A stretch of 64,000 nt of DNA from Micromonospora costi (GTDB lineage Bacteria; Actinomycetota; Actinomycetes; Mycobacteriales; Micromonosporaceae), in NCBI RefSeq assembly GCF_003626655.1, contig NZ_RBAN01000003.1, forward strand, positions 868,001 to 932,000, written 5' to 3'. This document shows, in pieces, positions 32,495-42,253 of the stretch (its first letter is position 1; each line of letters begins with the position of its first letter). Under the pieces are notes generated by a model, which saw only the letters and a program-made list of their open reading frames with translations, did no database searches and was not told the DNA's origin. The position numbers and the translations under genes were made by a program.

Positions 32495-33250
32495 TCAGGC
32501 GCGCCAGGCGAAGCGGGGCGTACGGCGCTCGCGGACGGCGGCGACGCCCTCGCGCGCCTCGCCGCTGGCCAGCGCCTTGCGGTGCCACCAGGCGACCCGG
32601 GCCGGGCCGGCCCGGTCGTCGACGATCTCCTTCGCCGCCGCGACGCTGAGCGGCGAGCGCTGGGCGATCGCGTCGGTGATCTCCTGGACGCGGGCGGCGA
32701 GCGCGTCCCCCGGCACCACCTCGTCGGCCAGGCCGATCCGCAGGGCCCGCTCGGCGTCGACCAGCTCCGACGTGAAGAGCAGGTACTTCGCGGCGGACGG
32801 CCCGACCAGCCGGGTCAACCGCCGGGTGGTGGGCGCCGGGTAGACCAGCCCGAGCCGGGCCGGCGGTACGCCGAACCGGGCGTCGGCCGCCACGATCCGC
32901 AGGTCGCAGGCGACCGCGAGTTGGCAGCCCCCGCCCACGCACGCGCCGCGCACCACCGCGATGGTCGGCTTGGCGAACGCGGCCAGCCGTTCCTCGGCGG
33001 TCACCGCGATGCTCGCGTCACCGGCCGCGAGCAGTTCGTCCAGGTCGCCGAGGTCGGCACCCGCGCAGAACGTTCCGCCCGCGCCGGTCAGCACGAGCGC
33101 GCGGATCCCCGGATCGGCCTCCAGCTCGTCGAGGAGCGGCGGGAGCTGTCGCCACATGCCCGGCGTCATGGCGTTGCGCCGCGCCGGGTTGCGGATCACC
33201 ACCGTCGCCACCGGCCCGGTCACCTCGACGACGAGTTCCGCGTCCGCCAC
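32495..33250 (-). CDS. Enoyl-CoA hydratase/isomerase family protein
   Basis: This 251-residue crotonase-fold protein has the oxyanion-hole motifs RRNAMTPGMWRQL and GTFCAGADLGDLDELL, then IAVVRGACVGGGCQLAVACDLRIVAADARFGVPPARLGLVYPAP and the C-terminal trimerisation helix region. It probably hydrates or isomerises an acyl-CoA in fatty acid or branched-chain degradation; the substrate is open. The Glu expected in the first catalytic position after GGGC is not evident, so an isomerase or other crotonase reaction is possible. GTG 33250 sits 6 nt after GGGAGG; GTG 33256 is less likely. Confidence 0.88.
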   Translation of the reverse strand: MADAELVVEVTGPVATVVIRNPARRNAMTPGMWRQLPPLLDELEADPGIRALVLTGAGGTFCAGADLGDLDELLAAGDASIAVTAEERLAAFAKPTIAVVRGACVGGGCQLAVACDLRIVAADARFGVPPARLGLVYPAPTTRRLTRLVGPSAAKYLLFTSELVDAERALRIGLADEVVPGDALAARVQEITDAIAQRSPLSVAAAKEIVDDRAGPARVAWWHRKALASGEAREGVAAVRERRTPRFAWRA

Positions 33251-33390
33251 CGTCACCCTCCCTCACCCGGTCGGGCCGACCCTACGGCGCGACGCGCCGG
33301 ACACGCGCGGCGGGAGGCGCGACCGTCGTCGCGCCTCCCGATCCGTGTGCCGCGGCCGAGCCGGTCGAGCGGCTCATCGAGCCCGGCGGT

Positions 33391-34059
33391 TCAGCGTGTC
33401 GACCCCCGCACGGCTGCCATGAGGGTTCCCGTGAGCCAGGCCCAGCCGGCCGTCACGCCGAGCCCGAAACCGATCATGGTCAGCGGTCCCGGCCGTACGA
33501 TCATGGCGACCCAGGCCACCGCGAAGAACGCGCCGACCAGCAGGCTCAGCCCGGCGCGGACCCGCTGGCCCGACCGCGCCGCGCGGCGGGCGAGCAGCAC
33601 GGTGGCGACGATCAGCGCGACGAAGGCGAGCGCCGCCGCCAGGAAGTGCAGGCCGCCGTGCCAGCTGATCTGCCCGGCCCCGCGCGGTGTGCCCGCGGGG
33701 AAGCCGTCCGCCGGGTCGGCGCTGAACACCCCCGCGGCCATCAGGCCGATGCCGTAGAGGGTGACCAGCCGCGGCAGCCACGCCGACCCGCCGGGCTCGA
33801 CCCGCCGCAGCGCCCACGCGGCGCCGATGGTGAGCAGACCGGTGACCAGGAACGTGGCGATCTGGATCCAGCCCAGATCACCCGTGCTCAGCACGCTCAC
33901 CGGATGCCGCCGGAAGTCGTAGCCGTCCCGGGTGAGGCCCTGGACGAGCGCGGAGCCGACGAAGAGCGGCCCCGCCAGGATGCCTCCGACCAGCAGGAGC
34001 CGGTCGCGGCCGACGGCCTCGGCCGGGCGTACGGAATCGAACGTGATCGTCTGGGTCAC
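33391..34059 (-). CDS. DUF998 membrane protein
   Basis: This 222-residue protein has six hydrophobic helices (LLLVGGILAGPLFVGSALVQ, IQIATFLVTGLLTIGAAWAL, LVTLYGIGLMAAGVF, FLAAALAFVALIVATVLLA and two more). The family motif GYDFRRHPVSVLSTGDLGWIQ, and FPAGTPRGAGQISWHGGLHFL, mark DUF998. The function is unknown. GTG 34059 follows GGGAGGG. It lies 14 bp after the VOC gene on the same strand and may be co-transcribed with it. Confidence 0.87.
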   Translation of the reverse strand: MTQTITFDSVRPAEAVGRDRLLLVGGILAGPLFVGSALVQGLTRDGYDFRRHPVSVLSTGDLGWIQIATFLVTGLLTIGAAWALRRVEPGGSAWLPRLVTLYGIGLMAAGVFSADPADGFPAGTPRGAGQISWHGGLHFLAAALAFVALIVATVLLARRAARSGQRVRAGLSLLVGAFFAVAWVAMIVRPGPLTMIGFGLGVTAGWAWLTGTLMAAVRGSTR

Positions 34060-34073
34060 CGGTCCGCCCTCCC

Positions 34074-34493
34074 TCAGCCCTGCGCGAACATCTGGCCGAT
34101 GCGGATCTTGTTGCCGAACGGGTCGCGGATCCCGAAGTCGATCCCGTACGGCTTCTCGCTCGGCTCGTCGGTGATGTCGACGCCCTTCGCGACCAGCGTC
34201 TCGTACGTCTTGCGCGCGTCGTCCGTGGTGAGGCAGAGCCAGCCGCCCATGGCGCCCTTGGTCAGCAGCTCGCGGACCTGCTCGGCGGTCCCCGGGTCGA
34301 GGGCCGGCGGGCCGGGCTTCTCGAGCAGGATCTCCCGGTCCTTGTCGCCGGGGACGTTCACCGTGAGCCAGCGCATGAAGCCGAGGTCGACGTCGGTGTT
34401 CACCTCGAGGCCGAGCGTGCCGACGTAGAAGTCGAGCGCCTCGTCCTGGTCGAGGACGTAGATCTGGGAGCGGGTCAGTGCGTTCATCGTCAT
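34074..34493 (-). CDS. VOC-family (glyoxalase/bleomycin resistance fold) protein
   Basis: This 139-residue protein has the VOC fold: SQIYVLDQDEALDFYVGTLGLEVNTDVD, then DAR-KTYETLVAKGVDITDEPSEKPYGIDFGIRDPFGNKIRIGQ. Metal ligands appear incomplete, so it may be a binding or detoxification protein. ATG 34493 was chosen because TAGCGT lies 7 nt upstream; ATG 34499 is the alternative. It is just downstream of an AraC-type gene of the same strand, a frequent pairing in actinobacteria where the regulator is thought to control the VOC gene. Confidence 0.88.
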   Translation of the reverse strand: MTMNALTRSQIYVLDQDEALDFYVGTLGLEVNTDVDLGFMRWLTVNVPGDKDREILLEKPGPPALDPGTAEQVRELLTKGAMGGWLCLTTDDARKTYETLVAKGVDITDEPSEKPYGIDFGIRDPFGNKIRIGQMFAQG

Positions 34494-34528
34494 GCCCATG
34501 ACGCTAGAGGGCCGCCCTGACCTGGTGC

Positions 34529-34927
34529 TTATCCAAAACTGCTGGGTCGCGTCCAGGCCTTGGTGAAGCAGGACGGGACGTCCGGGGGCGCCTTGCGGCG
34601 ACGGTACGCGGTGGGCGACTCCCCCACGATCTGCCGGAACGTCCGGCTGAACGTGCCGAGGCTGCTGAACCCGACCGCGAAGCAGATGTCGGTGACGTCC
34701 CGGTCTGTCTGCGCCAACAGGTACATCGCCCGCTCGACACGGCGACGCTGGAGGTAGCGGTGCGGCGTCTCCCCGAAGGTGGCCCGGAACGTGCGGATGA
34801 AGTGCGCCTCGGACACGTGGGCGATGCGGGCCAGCGCCGGGATGTCCAGCGGGTCGGCGTACGCCCGGTCCATCGCGTCCCGGGCGCGCAGCATCGCCCG
34901 GTTGGACTCCTCGACAGCCCGGCTCAT
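34529..34927 (-). CDS. Short AraC-family transcriptional regulator
   Basis: This 132-residue protein consists almost only of the AraC DNA-binding domain: DIPALARIAHVSEAHFIRTFRATFGETPHRYLQRRRVERAMYLLAQTDRDVTDICFAVGFSSLGTFSRTFRQIVGESPTAYRRR. It has no ligand-binding domain. ATG 34927 has GGAGGGGG upstream. It lies ahead of the VOC gene in the same orientation and probably regulates it; it is divergent from the TipA-like MerR gene. Confidence 0.92.
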   Translation of the reverse strand: MSRAVEESNRAMLRARDAMDRAYADPLDIPALARIAHVSEAHFIRTFRATFGETPHRYLQRRRVERAMYLLAQTDRDVTDICFAVGFSSLGTFSRTFRQIVGESPTAYRRRKAPPDVPSCFTKAWTRPSSFG

Positions 34928-35013
34928 GCGCCCCCTCCGCGTGCCGCCCCGGCGTCAGGCTAGCGGCCCGCCGGCGGGCAGTTCCACCGCCGGGGGAAGG
35001 CCCGGTCGCGGGC

Positions 35014-35044
35014 TTGATCCTGACGTAGCGGCAGGTCATAGCGT
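35014..35044 (+). promoter_or_regulatory. MerR-type promoter/operator
   Basis: TTGATC (35014-35019), a 19-nt spacer, TAGCGT (35039-35044). The spacer contains CCTGACGTAGCGGCAGG (35019-35035), a near-dyad like MerR operators. The over-long 19-nt spacer is the hallmark of MerR-controlled promoters. GTG 35051 lies 6 nt after the -10, so the mRNA is likely leaderless. Confidence 0.65.
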
Positions 35045-35050
35045 GGCGCC

Positions 35051-35824
35051 GTGGGTACGGAGCACGACAGCGGACGGCGCTGGACAGTGGGCGAGCTGGC
35101 CCGGGCCACGGGCGTGACCGTCCGCGCCCTGCACCACTACGACCAGCTCGGCCTGGTCTCGCCCGGCGAGCGGACGGCGAGCGGACACCGCCGGTACACG
35201 GCGGCCGACGTACGCCGGCTCTACCGCGTACGCGGGCTGCGCCAGCTGGGTCTGTCGCTTCCGGAGATCGCCGTGGTGCTCGACCACGGCGGCGCCGATC
35301 CGGCCGCCCTGCGGCAGCTCCTCGACGCGCAGCTGCGCCAGGTGCGGGTGCAGATCGAGCGGGCCAACCGGCTCGAAATCCACCTCACCGAGCTGGTGGC
35401 GCAGCTCGACGCCGAGGACGTGCCCCGTCCCGACCAGTTCCTCACGACCCTGGAGACGATGTCGATGTACGAGCGCTACTTCAGCCAGGACCAGCGCGAC
35501 CGGCTCGCCGAGCGGCGCGCGGCCCTGGGCACCGAGGCCGTGGACGCGGCCCGCGCCGAGATGAGCACGCTGATCGAGGAGGCGATCCGGCACCAGCGCG
35601 CCGGTACGCCCGTCGACGACCCGGCCGTCCGTGACCTGGTCGGGCGCTGGACCGGCCTCGGGGCGCTCCTTGGAACGGACGGCGCCCGGGAGCAGGCGTC
35701 GGCGGGCCGGCTCTGGGACGACCATCGCGAGGAGATCAGCCGCCGGATGCCGTGGCCCGCCGAGGATTTCCTCGCCGCGGTGGAGTACCTGCGGGCGGCC
35801 CGGGGCGCGGGCCGGGCCGTCTGA
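35051..35824 (+). CDS. MerR-family regulator with TipAS-like effector domain
   Basis: The N-terminal MerR domain of this 257-residue protein (WTVGELARATGVTVRALHHYDQLGLVSPGERTASGHRRYTAADVRRLYRVRGLRQLGLSLPEI) is followed by a coiled-coil and a C-terminal TipAS-like helical domain (METMSMYERYFSQDQRDRLAERRAALG... VRDLVGRWTG). TipA-type proteins bind thiopeptides or other hydrophobic compounds and activate transcription. Here the gene appears autoregulated through the 19-nt spacer operator just upstream. The drug and any target genes beyond itself are unknown. Confidence 0.9.
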   Translation: MGTEHDSGRRWTVGELARATGVTVRALHHYDQLGLVSPGERTASGHRRYTAADVRRLYRVRGLRQLGLSLPEIAVVLDHGGADPAALRQLLDAQLRQVRVQIERANRLEIHLTELVAQLDAEDVPRPDQFLTTLETMSMYERYFSQDQRDRLAERRAALGTEAVDAARAEMSTLIEEAIRHQRAGTPVDDPAVRDLVGRWTGLGALLGTDGAREQASAGRLWDDHREEISRRMPWPAEDFLAAVEYLRAARGAGRAV

Positions 35825-35891
35825 CCGGCGTCGGGCGGCTCACGAAGCCCGGGGCGCGGGCCGGGCCAGCGTTGGGCAGCTCACGAAGCCC
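35802..35891. repeat. Imperfect tandem duplication over the merR stop codon
   Basis: Unit 1 (35802-35850) and unit 2 (35851-35891) both begin with the 17-bp GGGGCGCGGGCCGGGCC and end in GGGCRGCTCACGAAGCCC; unit 2 lacks 8 bp. The first copy contains the merR stop codon. Confidence 0.8.
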
Positions 35892-36044
35892 GCGTCGCCC
35901 CGGCCGGGCGGGATAGGTTCTGCTGATGTACCGGGCCCGCCGCCCACGGCGGTCCCGTCGCCCACCGCACCCGCGGCGGTGGCGGCCCGTCGCACCCCGG
36001 CCGGTGGCGGCACCCGCCCCGGCCGCCCGCCTGACAGGAGTGTC

Positions 36045-37076
<1,032 letters not shown>

Positions 37077-37091
37077 CTCCGCTCCCGCTCC

Positions 37092-37168
37092 CGTCGATCA
37101 TGCAGTTGTGGTGCCCGTTCTGGCCTGATACATGGCCTTTATCCACCACCACAACTGCATGATCGGCG
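37092..37168. repeat. Palindromic intergenic element, family A (A4)
   Basis: The left arm (37092-37113, beginning CGTCGATCATGCAG) pairs with the right arm (37147-37168, ending CTGCATGATCGGCG) over 22 bp with one mismatch. A GGCC...GGCC mini-stem lies in the centre. It is located between the converging aldo/keto reductase gene and the small basic-protein gene. Confidence 0.9.
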
Positions 37169-37189
37169 CTGGACGGTCCCGACGCGCGC

Positions 37190-37315
37190 TCACTGGTAGC
37201 GCCGTCCGGGCCTCGTGGAGCTGTTCGGCTTCGTGATGATCGCGTCCCCGCGCCTGCGGCGAACCATGATGGACTTCGCCTTCTTCTTCAACGGTGTCAG
37301 GATCCGGTCCTTCAT
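37190..37315 (-). CDS. Small basic protein (41 residues)
   Basis: ATG 37315 has GAAGGGAG at ideal spacing. The 41-residue product is highly basic: a KDRILTPLKKKAKSIMVRRRRG core and a tail ending TRPGRRYQ. I recognise no family. About 110 bp upstream is a full match to the sigma-B consensus (37428-37452). Its size and charge suit a nucleic-acid or membrane-binding peptide, but no function is claimed. An even shorter open frame (37341-37406, 21 residues) lies in the same transcript upstream, without a clear ribosome site. Confidence 0.6.
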   Translation of the reverse strand: MKDRILTPLKKKAKSIMVRRRRGDAIITKPNSSTRPGRRYQ

Positions 37316-37427
37316 CGCAGGCTCCCTTCTCGGCTGCACATCAGCCACGGCGGTGCCGCACGGAACGACGGGTGGGGTTCGGCACCGGGGCTTCCTCCGC
37401 GCTCATTCGTCGCGGGCCGCGACTCGC

Positions 37428-37452
37428 GTACCCGACGGGAGAGCCGTCATTC
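37428..37452 (-). promoter_or_regulatory. Sigma-B-type promoter of small basic protein gene
   Basis: On the minus strand GAAT (37452-37449), 15 nt, GGGTAC (37433-37428): a perfect match to GNNT-N14-16-GGGTAY. Transcription would start near 37421. Confidence 0.5.
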
Positions 37453-37510
37453 ATCGGCCCCGGCCGGCATGGCGGCCGGTCTCGCGGACAGTTCCGATGG
37501 CGCTGACGCG

Positions 37511-38392
37511 TTACCGGACGCGGACGTACAGGACGAGACCGACGGCGAGGCCGAGGGTGAGGAGTCCGGCCAGGCCGACGAGACCCACCCCGATCAGGAG
37601 AAGCGGCGAGAAGGTGACGTTCCTCGCGACCGCCGCGATGCTGACGTGGGTGTCGTCGGCAGCGGCGGAGCCGCCGCCGACCGGGGTGGCGCCGGGGCTG
37701 CTGTCCGGCCCGGCGTGCGGACCGGCGGCCGCGGCCTGCGGGCTGGCGGTCGCAGGGCGTGGGCTCGCGGTCGTGGGGCGCGGCTTGGCGGTGGCGGCGC
37801 GCGGGCTGGCGGTCGTGGTGCGCGGTTTGGTGGTCGCGGAGGGCTTCGTCGCCGCACTGGACGGCGGTGGCCGGTTCGAGATGTGGACCGCACCGCGCGC
37901 CGCCGGGGTCCCTTCCTCGCAGTGCTGCTCGAACGTCGCGTCGAAGGCCTGCACATACCCGTTGGGACCGAAGACCGCCTTGCTGACGGTGAAGGAGCCG
38001 ACCAGCTCGTTGCATCCCCGCCCTTCGCCGCTCAGGTCGAGGCCCGGGCCGGTGCCGTTGAACGGGTGCCGGTGCGCGGCGGTGTAGGTGCGCGGGGCGA
38101 GGACCTGCGTGCCCGGCGCGTCGAAGGTGAGGGTCCACCAGTCACCGTTGTAGGCGTTGACCGAGATGCTGACGGTGCTGCCGCTGGAACTGGAGACGGT
38201 CAACTCGTCGCCGCGGCTGGTGGCGTACGAGTACGACTTGCCCTGACTGATGTAGTCGCCGCTGTCCCCGTCGAAGCTCAGGGACCCGGTGGACACCGCC
38301 TGCGCGTGGGCCGTGCCGGCCACCAGCAGGCCACCGACGGCCGCGGTGAGCGACAGCGCAGCGGCCAGGACGCGCCGCCACAGCGTTGTCAT
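37511..38392 (-). CDS. Secreted, C-terminally anchored protein with Thr/Pro-rich stalk
   Basis: The signal peptide (MTTLWRRVLAAALSLTAAVGGLLVAGTAHA) is followed by a ~140-residue beta-rich domain with a Trp-Trp pair (GDWWTLTFDAPGTQVL) and two cysteines (GRGCNELVG, FEQHCEEG). A Thr/Ala/Pro/Lys-rich stalk (residues ~180-240) leads to a C-terminal membrane helix (PLLLIGVGLVGLAGLLTLGLAVGLVLYV). I do not recognise the folded domain by name; it resembles extracellular lipocalin-like proteins of actinobacteria only loosely. The product probably sits outside the membrane, displayed on the stalk. ATG 38392 has a GGGGGAGA site. Confidence 0.82.
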   Translation of the reverse strand: MTTLWRRVLAAALSLTAAVGGLLVAGTAHAQAVSTGSLSFDGDSGDYISQGKSYSYATSRGDELTVSSSSGSTVSISVNAYNGDWWTLTFDAPGTQVLAPRTYTAAHRHPFNGTGPGLDLSGEGRGCNELVGSFTVSKAVFGPNGYVQAFDATFEQHCEEGTPAARGAVHISNRPPPSSAATKPSATTKPRTTTASPRAATAKPRPTTASPRPATASPQAAAAGPHAGPDSSPGATPVGGGSAAADDTHVSIAAVARNVTFSPLLLIGVGLVGLAGLLTLGLAVGLVLYVRVR

Positions 38393-38566
38393 GCTCGGTC
38401 TCCCCCGTATCGATCACCAACCAGCACCAGATCAGACACTCTGTCAAGACCCCGTGTCAAGGTTGGTGCGAGGCCCGGCACACATCGTGAGCAGCACGGC
38501 AGGCGGCTCCGAGCGACGTACGTGGCGAGGCACGCGCGACGGGTCGTTGCGATGCCTCGTCGCCGC

Positions 38567-39337
38567 CTACCCCGCTTGGAGGCCAGCCGACTCCGGAGGG
38601 CGGCCCACCGTCGCCGTAGCAGCGGTCAGCACGGCCCGCAGCGGGGCGTGTGGAAACCCGTCGCCCGTGCCGGTATCCGGCCCTAGTCGCGTGCTGTAGA
38701 AGGGTTCACCGTCGCCGTCGTCCTGATGGGCCCAAAGGTTGCCGGCCTCGTCTCGCTGCCAGATGACGTTCTCACCACGGAAGTCGGCGCGTTCGAGCCA
38801 GTCGGCGCCGCACGGCCAGTAGCCATCCCAGTGCGGAGGGCGTAACGCGGCGTATGCCTTGTCGACGGCGGCCACGGCCTGGCCCACGTCGTCATCGTCA
38901 AAGACGGCGGCGAAGCGGCACAGCAGAGCCAACGGAGCCCCGGGGTGCTGCAGCTGCGGATTCCGCGCGGCGATCGCCCGGCAGATCAGGTCGAGTTCGG
39001 CCCAGCGCAACGCGTGCGGGTGCCAGTGTGCGAGGTCGTCCCATCCGAGCTCGGCCGGCTCTGCCAAGTCAGGGGTGGTGATACCCAGGCTGTAGGAGTC
39101 GGTCGAGGCGTCGATGCTCAGTACGACGTGGTGGCCATCCCCGACCTCGAAGGCCACGTCGAGCGACGCGTCGACGGAATCGTCATCCTCATCCGCATCG
39201 TCATCATCCTCGTCGTCCAGCAGGCCTTCCAGGTCACCAAGCCGATCCGCCCCGGGTCCTTCCTCGTGGGCGAAGGTGTACCGCGCCCAGAACAACGGAT
39301 CGTGCAATGACTCCTGCAACACCGATGGAATCGCCAC
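38567..39337 (-). CDS. Acidic hypothetical protein
   Basis: I do not recognise a family. The 256-residue product has an acidic run (LLDDEDDDDADEDDDSVDASLD), then a mixed alpha/beta region rich in Trp (GYWPCGADWLERADFRGENVIWQRDEAGNLWAHQ). Its base composition is slightly less GC-biased than its neighbours (for example GAT and ATC codons in the first 60 residues). GTG 39337 is chosen because TATAGT lies 7 nt upstream, as in leaderless mRNAs. It may be recently acquired; a tRNA gene lies ~210 bp upstream. Confidence 0.7.
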   Translation of the reverse strand: MAIPSVLQESLHDPLFWARYTFAHEEGPGADRLGDLEGLLDDEDDDDADEDDDSVDASLDVAFEVGDGHHVVLSIDASTDSYSLGITTPDLAEPAELGWDDLAHWHPHALRWAELDLICRAIAARNPQLQHPGAPLALLCRFAAVFDDDDVGQAVAAVDKAYAALRPPHWDGYWPCGADWLERADFRGENVIWQRDEAGNLWAHQDDGDGEPFYSTRLGPDTGTGDGFPHAPLRAVLTAATATVGRPPESAGLQAG

Positions 39338-39350
39338 CGAGAGAACTATA
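39337..39350 (-). promoter_or_regulatory. -10 element for a leaderless transcript
   Basis: TATAGT (39350-39345 on the minus strand) is 7 nt from GTG 39337, with no Shine-Dalgarno sequence. GACCTC...GAGGTC inverted arms lie just upstream and could be an operator. Confidence 0.5.
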
Positions 39351-39478
39351 GGGACCTCATCACGAACGAGGTCAGCGGCGCGGGCCTGACACTGTCAGGG
39401 CTGCGAATCGGGTTGAGTCTCGACCGGCGGGCGTGGTGCCGCTGGTGACATGCACGCGGACGACCCGCGCCGTGAGCA

Positions 39479-39506
39479 CGGTTGCTGTCAACGTTGTTGT
39501 CAACCG
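39479..39506. promoter_or_regulatory. 28-bp interrupted palindrome, operator-like
   Basis: The dyad reads CGGTTG-N4-CAACGTTG-N4-CAACCG. It is made of two adjacent 12-bp GTTG-N4-CAAC units, 39481-39492 and 39493-39504. It is upstream of the acidic hypothetical gene and downstream of tRNA-Thr. It looks like a binding site for a dimeric regulator, but neither ligand nor regulator can be named. Confidence 0.45.
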
Positions 39507-39548
39507 GCTCACTCACGGCGACGCCTGCCGGAACGTGTCTGATGGAGT

Positions 39549-39625
39549 TGGAGCCCCCGGCCGGGATCGAACCGGCGACATCTCGCTTACAAGGCGAGTG
39601 CTCTGGCCAGCTGAGCTACAGGGGC
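39549..39625 (-). tRNA. tRNA-Thr (anticodon TGT)
   Basis: The minus strand folds as a full cloverleaf. The acceptor GCCCCTG pairs with CGGGGGC, and the D-arm carries TAGCTCAG. The anticodon stem CTCGC/GCGAG has the loop CTTGTAA (anticodon TGT). The T-arm is GGTTCGATCC, the discriminator base is T and the CCA end is encoded (39549-39551). Confidence 0.95.
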
Positions 39626-39976
39626 GCGTGTGTCGTGGCCAGCATAGCGACTGACGTCCGGATTTCCCGCTCGGCAGGCCTCCCGAGCACGGGAAACGTC
39701 AACATCCCGACCGTCGCGGCGGACCGGACGCGTCGGAGCGCGGCGATTGATGTTCGCCCGTGCCCGCTTGACCGGAATGCGAATGCAATGGGTCGCAACC
39801 GTGATCGTCCCGTCTTGGCAGCACCGGCAAAGCCGTTTACCGTGCAGTGACACGGACGACATGTCCGGCCGCCCCGCGACCGGCCCCGCCGCCCGTTGGC
39901 CGGCGCGACACGCGCCGGTCGCTCCTTCACTCGGATCGTCCGGCACGTTCCTGCCGGTGAAAGGAAGCGCACCACC
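39626..39976. other. 351-bp region between tRNA-Thr and msiK
   Basis: It contains the msiK promoter candidate (39815-39843). A GAATGCGAATGCAATG stretch near 39776 might be part of an operator. No open frame with a ribosome site was found. Confidence 0.6.
39815..39843 (+). promoter_or_regulatory. Sigma-70-type promoter of msiK
   Basis: TTGGCA (39815-39820), 17 nt, TACCGT (39838-39843). A transcription start near 39850 gives a ~127-nt leader to ATG 39977. Confidence 0.5.
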
Positions 39977-41068
<1,092 letters not shown>

Positions 41069-41081
41069 CGTACGACCGAAA

Positions 41082-41116
41082 GGGGCGGCCCGCCACCCGG
41101 CGGACCGCCCCTCTTC
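41082..41116 (+). terminator. Rho-independent terminator after msiK
   Basis: GGGGCGG (41082-41088) pairs with CCGCCCC (41105-41111), with further pairing inside, followed by TCTTC. It lies between the converging msiK and rlmB genes and can serve both. Confidence 0.85.
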
Positions 41117-41134
41117 GCTGTCTGTCGGACCGCG

Positions 41135-42253
41135 TCAGTCGCCTGCGGCGCGGCGGCGGGCCACCTCGGCGAGGGTGACCGCGGCGGCCACGCTCGCGTT
41201 CAGCGACTCGACCTCGGAGACCATCGGGATGCTGACGGTCAGATCGCAGGTCTCCCCGACCAGCCGTGACAGGCCGCGTCCCTCCGAGCCGACCACGACG
41301 ACCAACGGACCCACGGCGGCCTCCAGGTCGTAGAGGTCGGTCTCGCCGTCCGCGTCCAGACCGACCACCATGAAACCGGCGGCCTGGCACGCCTTCAGCG
41401 ACCGGGTCAGGTTGGTCACCTGGGCGACGGGGACCCTCGCGGCCGCGCCGGCGCTGGTCCGCCAGGCGGTCGCGGTGATCCCGGCGGCCCTCCGCTCGGG
41501 TACGAAGACACCCTGCGCGCCGAACGCGGCGGCGGAGCGGAGCACGGCGCCGAGGTTGCGCGGGTCGGTCACCCCGTCCAGCGCGACCAGCAGCGGCGCG
41601 GGCTGCTCCACCGCGGCGGCGAGCATGTCCTCGAACGGCTGGTACGCGAAGGGCGGCACCTGGAGACCGACGCCCTGGTGCAGCACCCCGCCGGTCATCC
41701 GGTCCAGTTCGGCGCGGCTCACCTCGAGGATCGCGATGCCCCGGTCGGCCGCGGTGCGGACGATCTCGTTGATCCGCTCGTCGATGTCGACGCCCTGAGC
41801 GGTGTAGAGCGCAGTCGCCGGCACGTTGGCGCGCAGCGACTCCACCACCGGGTTACGGCCGACGATCAGCTCCGGCGCCTCCCGGGGCGGGGTGAACTTG
41901 CGTCCCGGCGCGACCCGGGGGCCGCCCCGGGCGGCGGCCGGCTTGCCGCCGCGCGGCGCGGCCTTCGCGGCGCCCTTGCCGCCCTTGCCCCAGGTCGTGT
42001 CCTTGGTGCCCGGTTGACCGATCTTGGGGGCGCGCCCCTCCTCGGCCGCGGCCCGGCGCTCCTTCTCCTGCTTCCAGGCGGTGCGCTGGGGCAGTTTCTC
42101 AGTGCCCGAGTACGCCTTGTGCCACGGCCGCTCGTCGGCGGGCAGGGTGCGCCCCCGACCGGCGAGGGAGTCACGGTTCTTGCCGCCGGAGCCCTTCGAG
42201 GCGCCCGCCTTCGGGGTCACCCGGCGGCCACGGCGCTGCGAGTTGCCGGCCAT
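41135..42253 (-). CDS. rlmB: 23S rRNA (guanosine-2'-O-)-methyltransferase RlmB-like (TrmH/SpoU family)
   Basis: This 372-residue protein has a ~130-residue Lys/Arg/Gly-rich N-terminal extension, then the RlmB substrate-binding domain ([23 protein letters not shown]) and the SPOUT knot: [77 protein letters not shown]. It methylates a 23S rRNA guanosine. ATG 42253 overlaps the cysS stop (ATGA), so it is the second gene of the cysS-rlmB operon, a common actinobacterial pair. The long N-terminal extension is family-typical. Confidence 0.93.
   Translation of the reverse strand: MAGNSQRRGRRVTPKAGASKGSGGKNRDSLAGRGRTLPADERPWHKAYSGTEKLPQRTAWKQEKERRAAAEEGRAPKIGQPGTKDTTWGKGGKGAAKAAPRGGKPAAARGGPRVAPGRKFTPPREAPELIVGRNPVVESLRANVPATALYTAQGVDIDERINEIVRTAADRGIAILEVSRAELDRMTGGVLHQGVGLQVPPFAYQPFEDMLAAAVEQPAPLLVALDGVTDPRNLGAVLRSAAAFGAQGVFVPERRAAGITATAWRTSAGAAARVPVAQVTNLTRSLKACQAAGFMVVGLDADGETDLYDLEAAVGPLVVVVGSEGRGLSRLVGETCDLTVSIPMVSEVESLNASVAAAVTLAEVARRRAAGD

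Noticed and set aside
37341-37406. 21-residue open frame MSAEEAPVPN... upstream of the small basic protein
   Set aside because: Inside a plausible transcript but without a ribosome-binding site; too weak to call.
39549-39625. tRNA-Thr as an integration (att) site
   Set aside because: No duplicated 3' tRNA fragment, integrase or mobile gene was found in the window.
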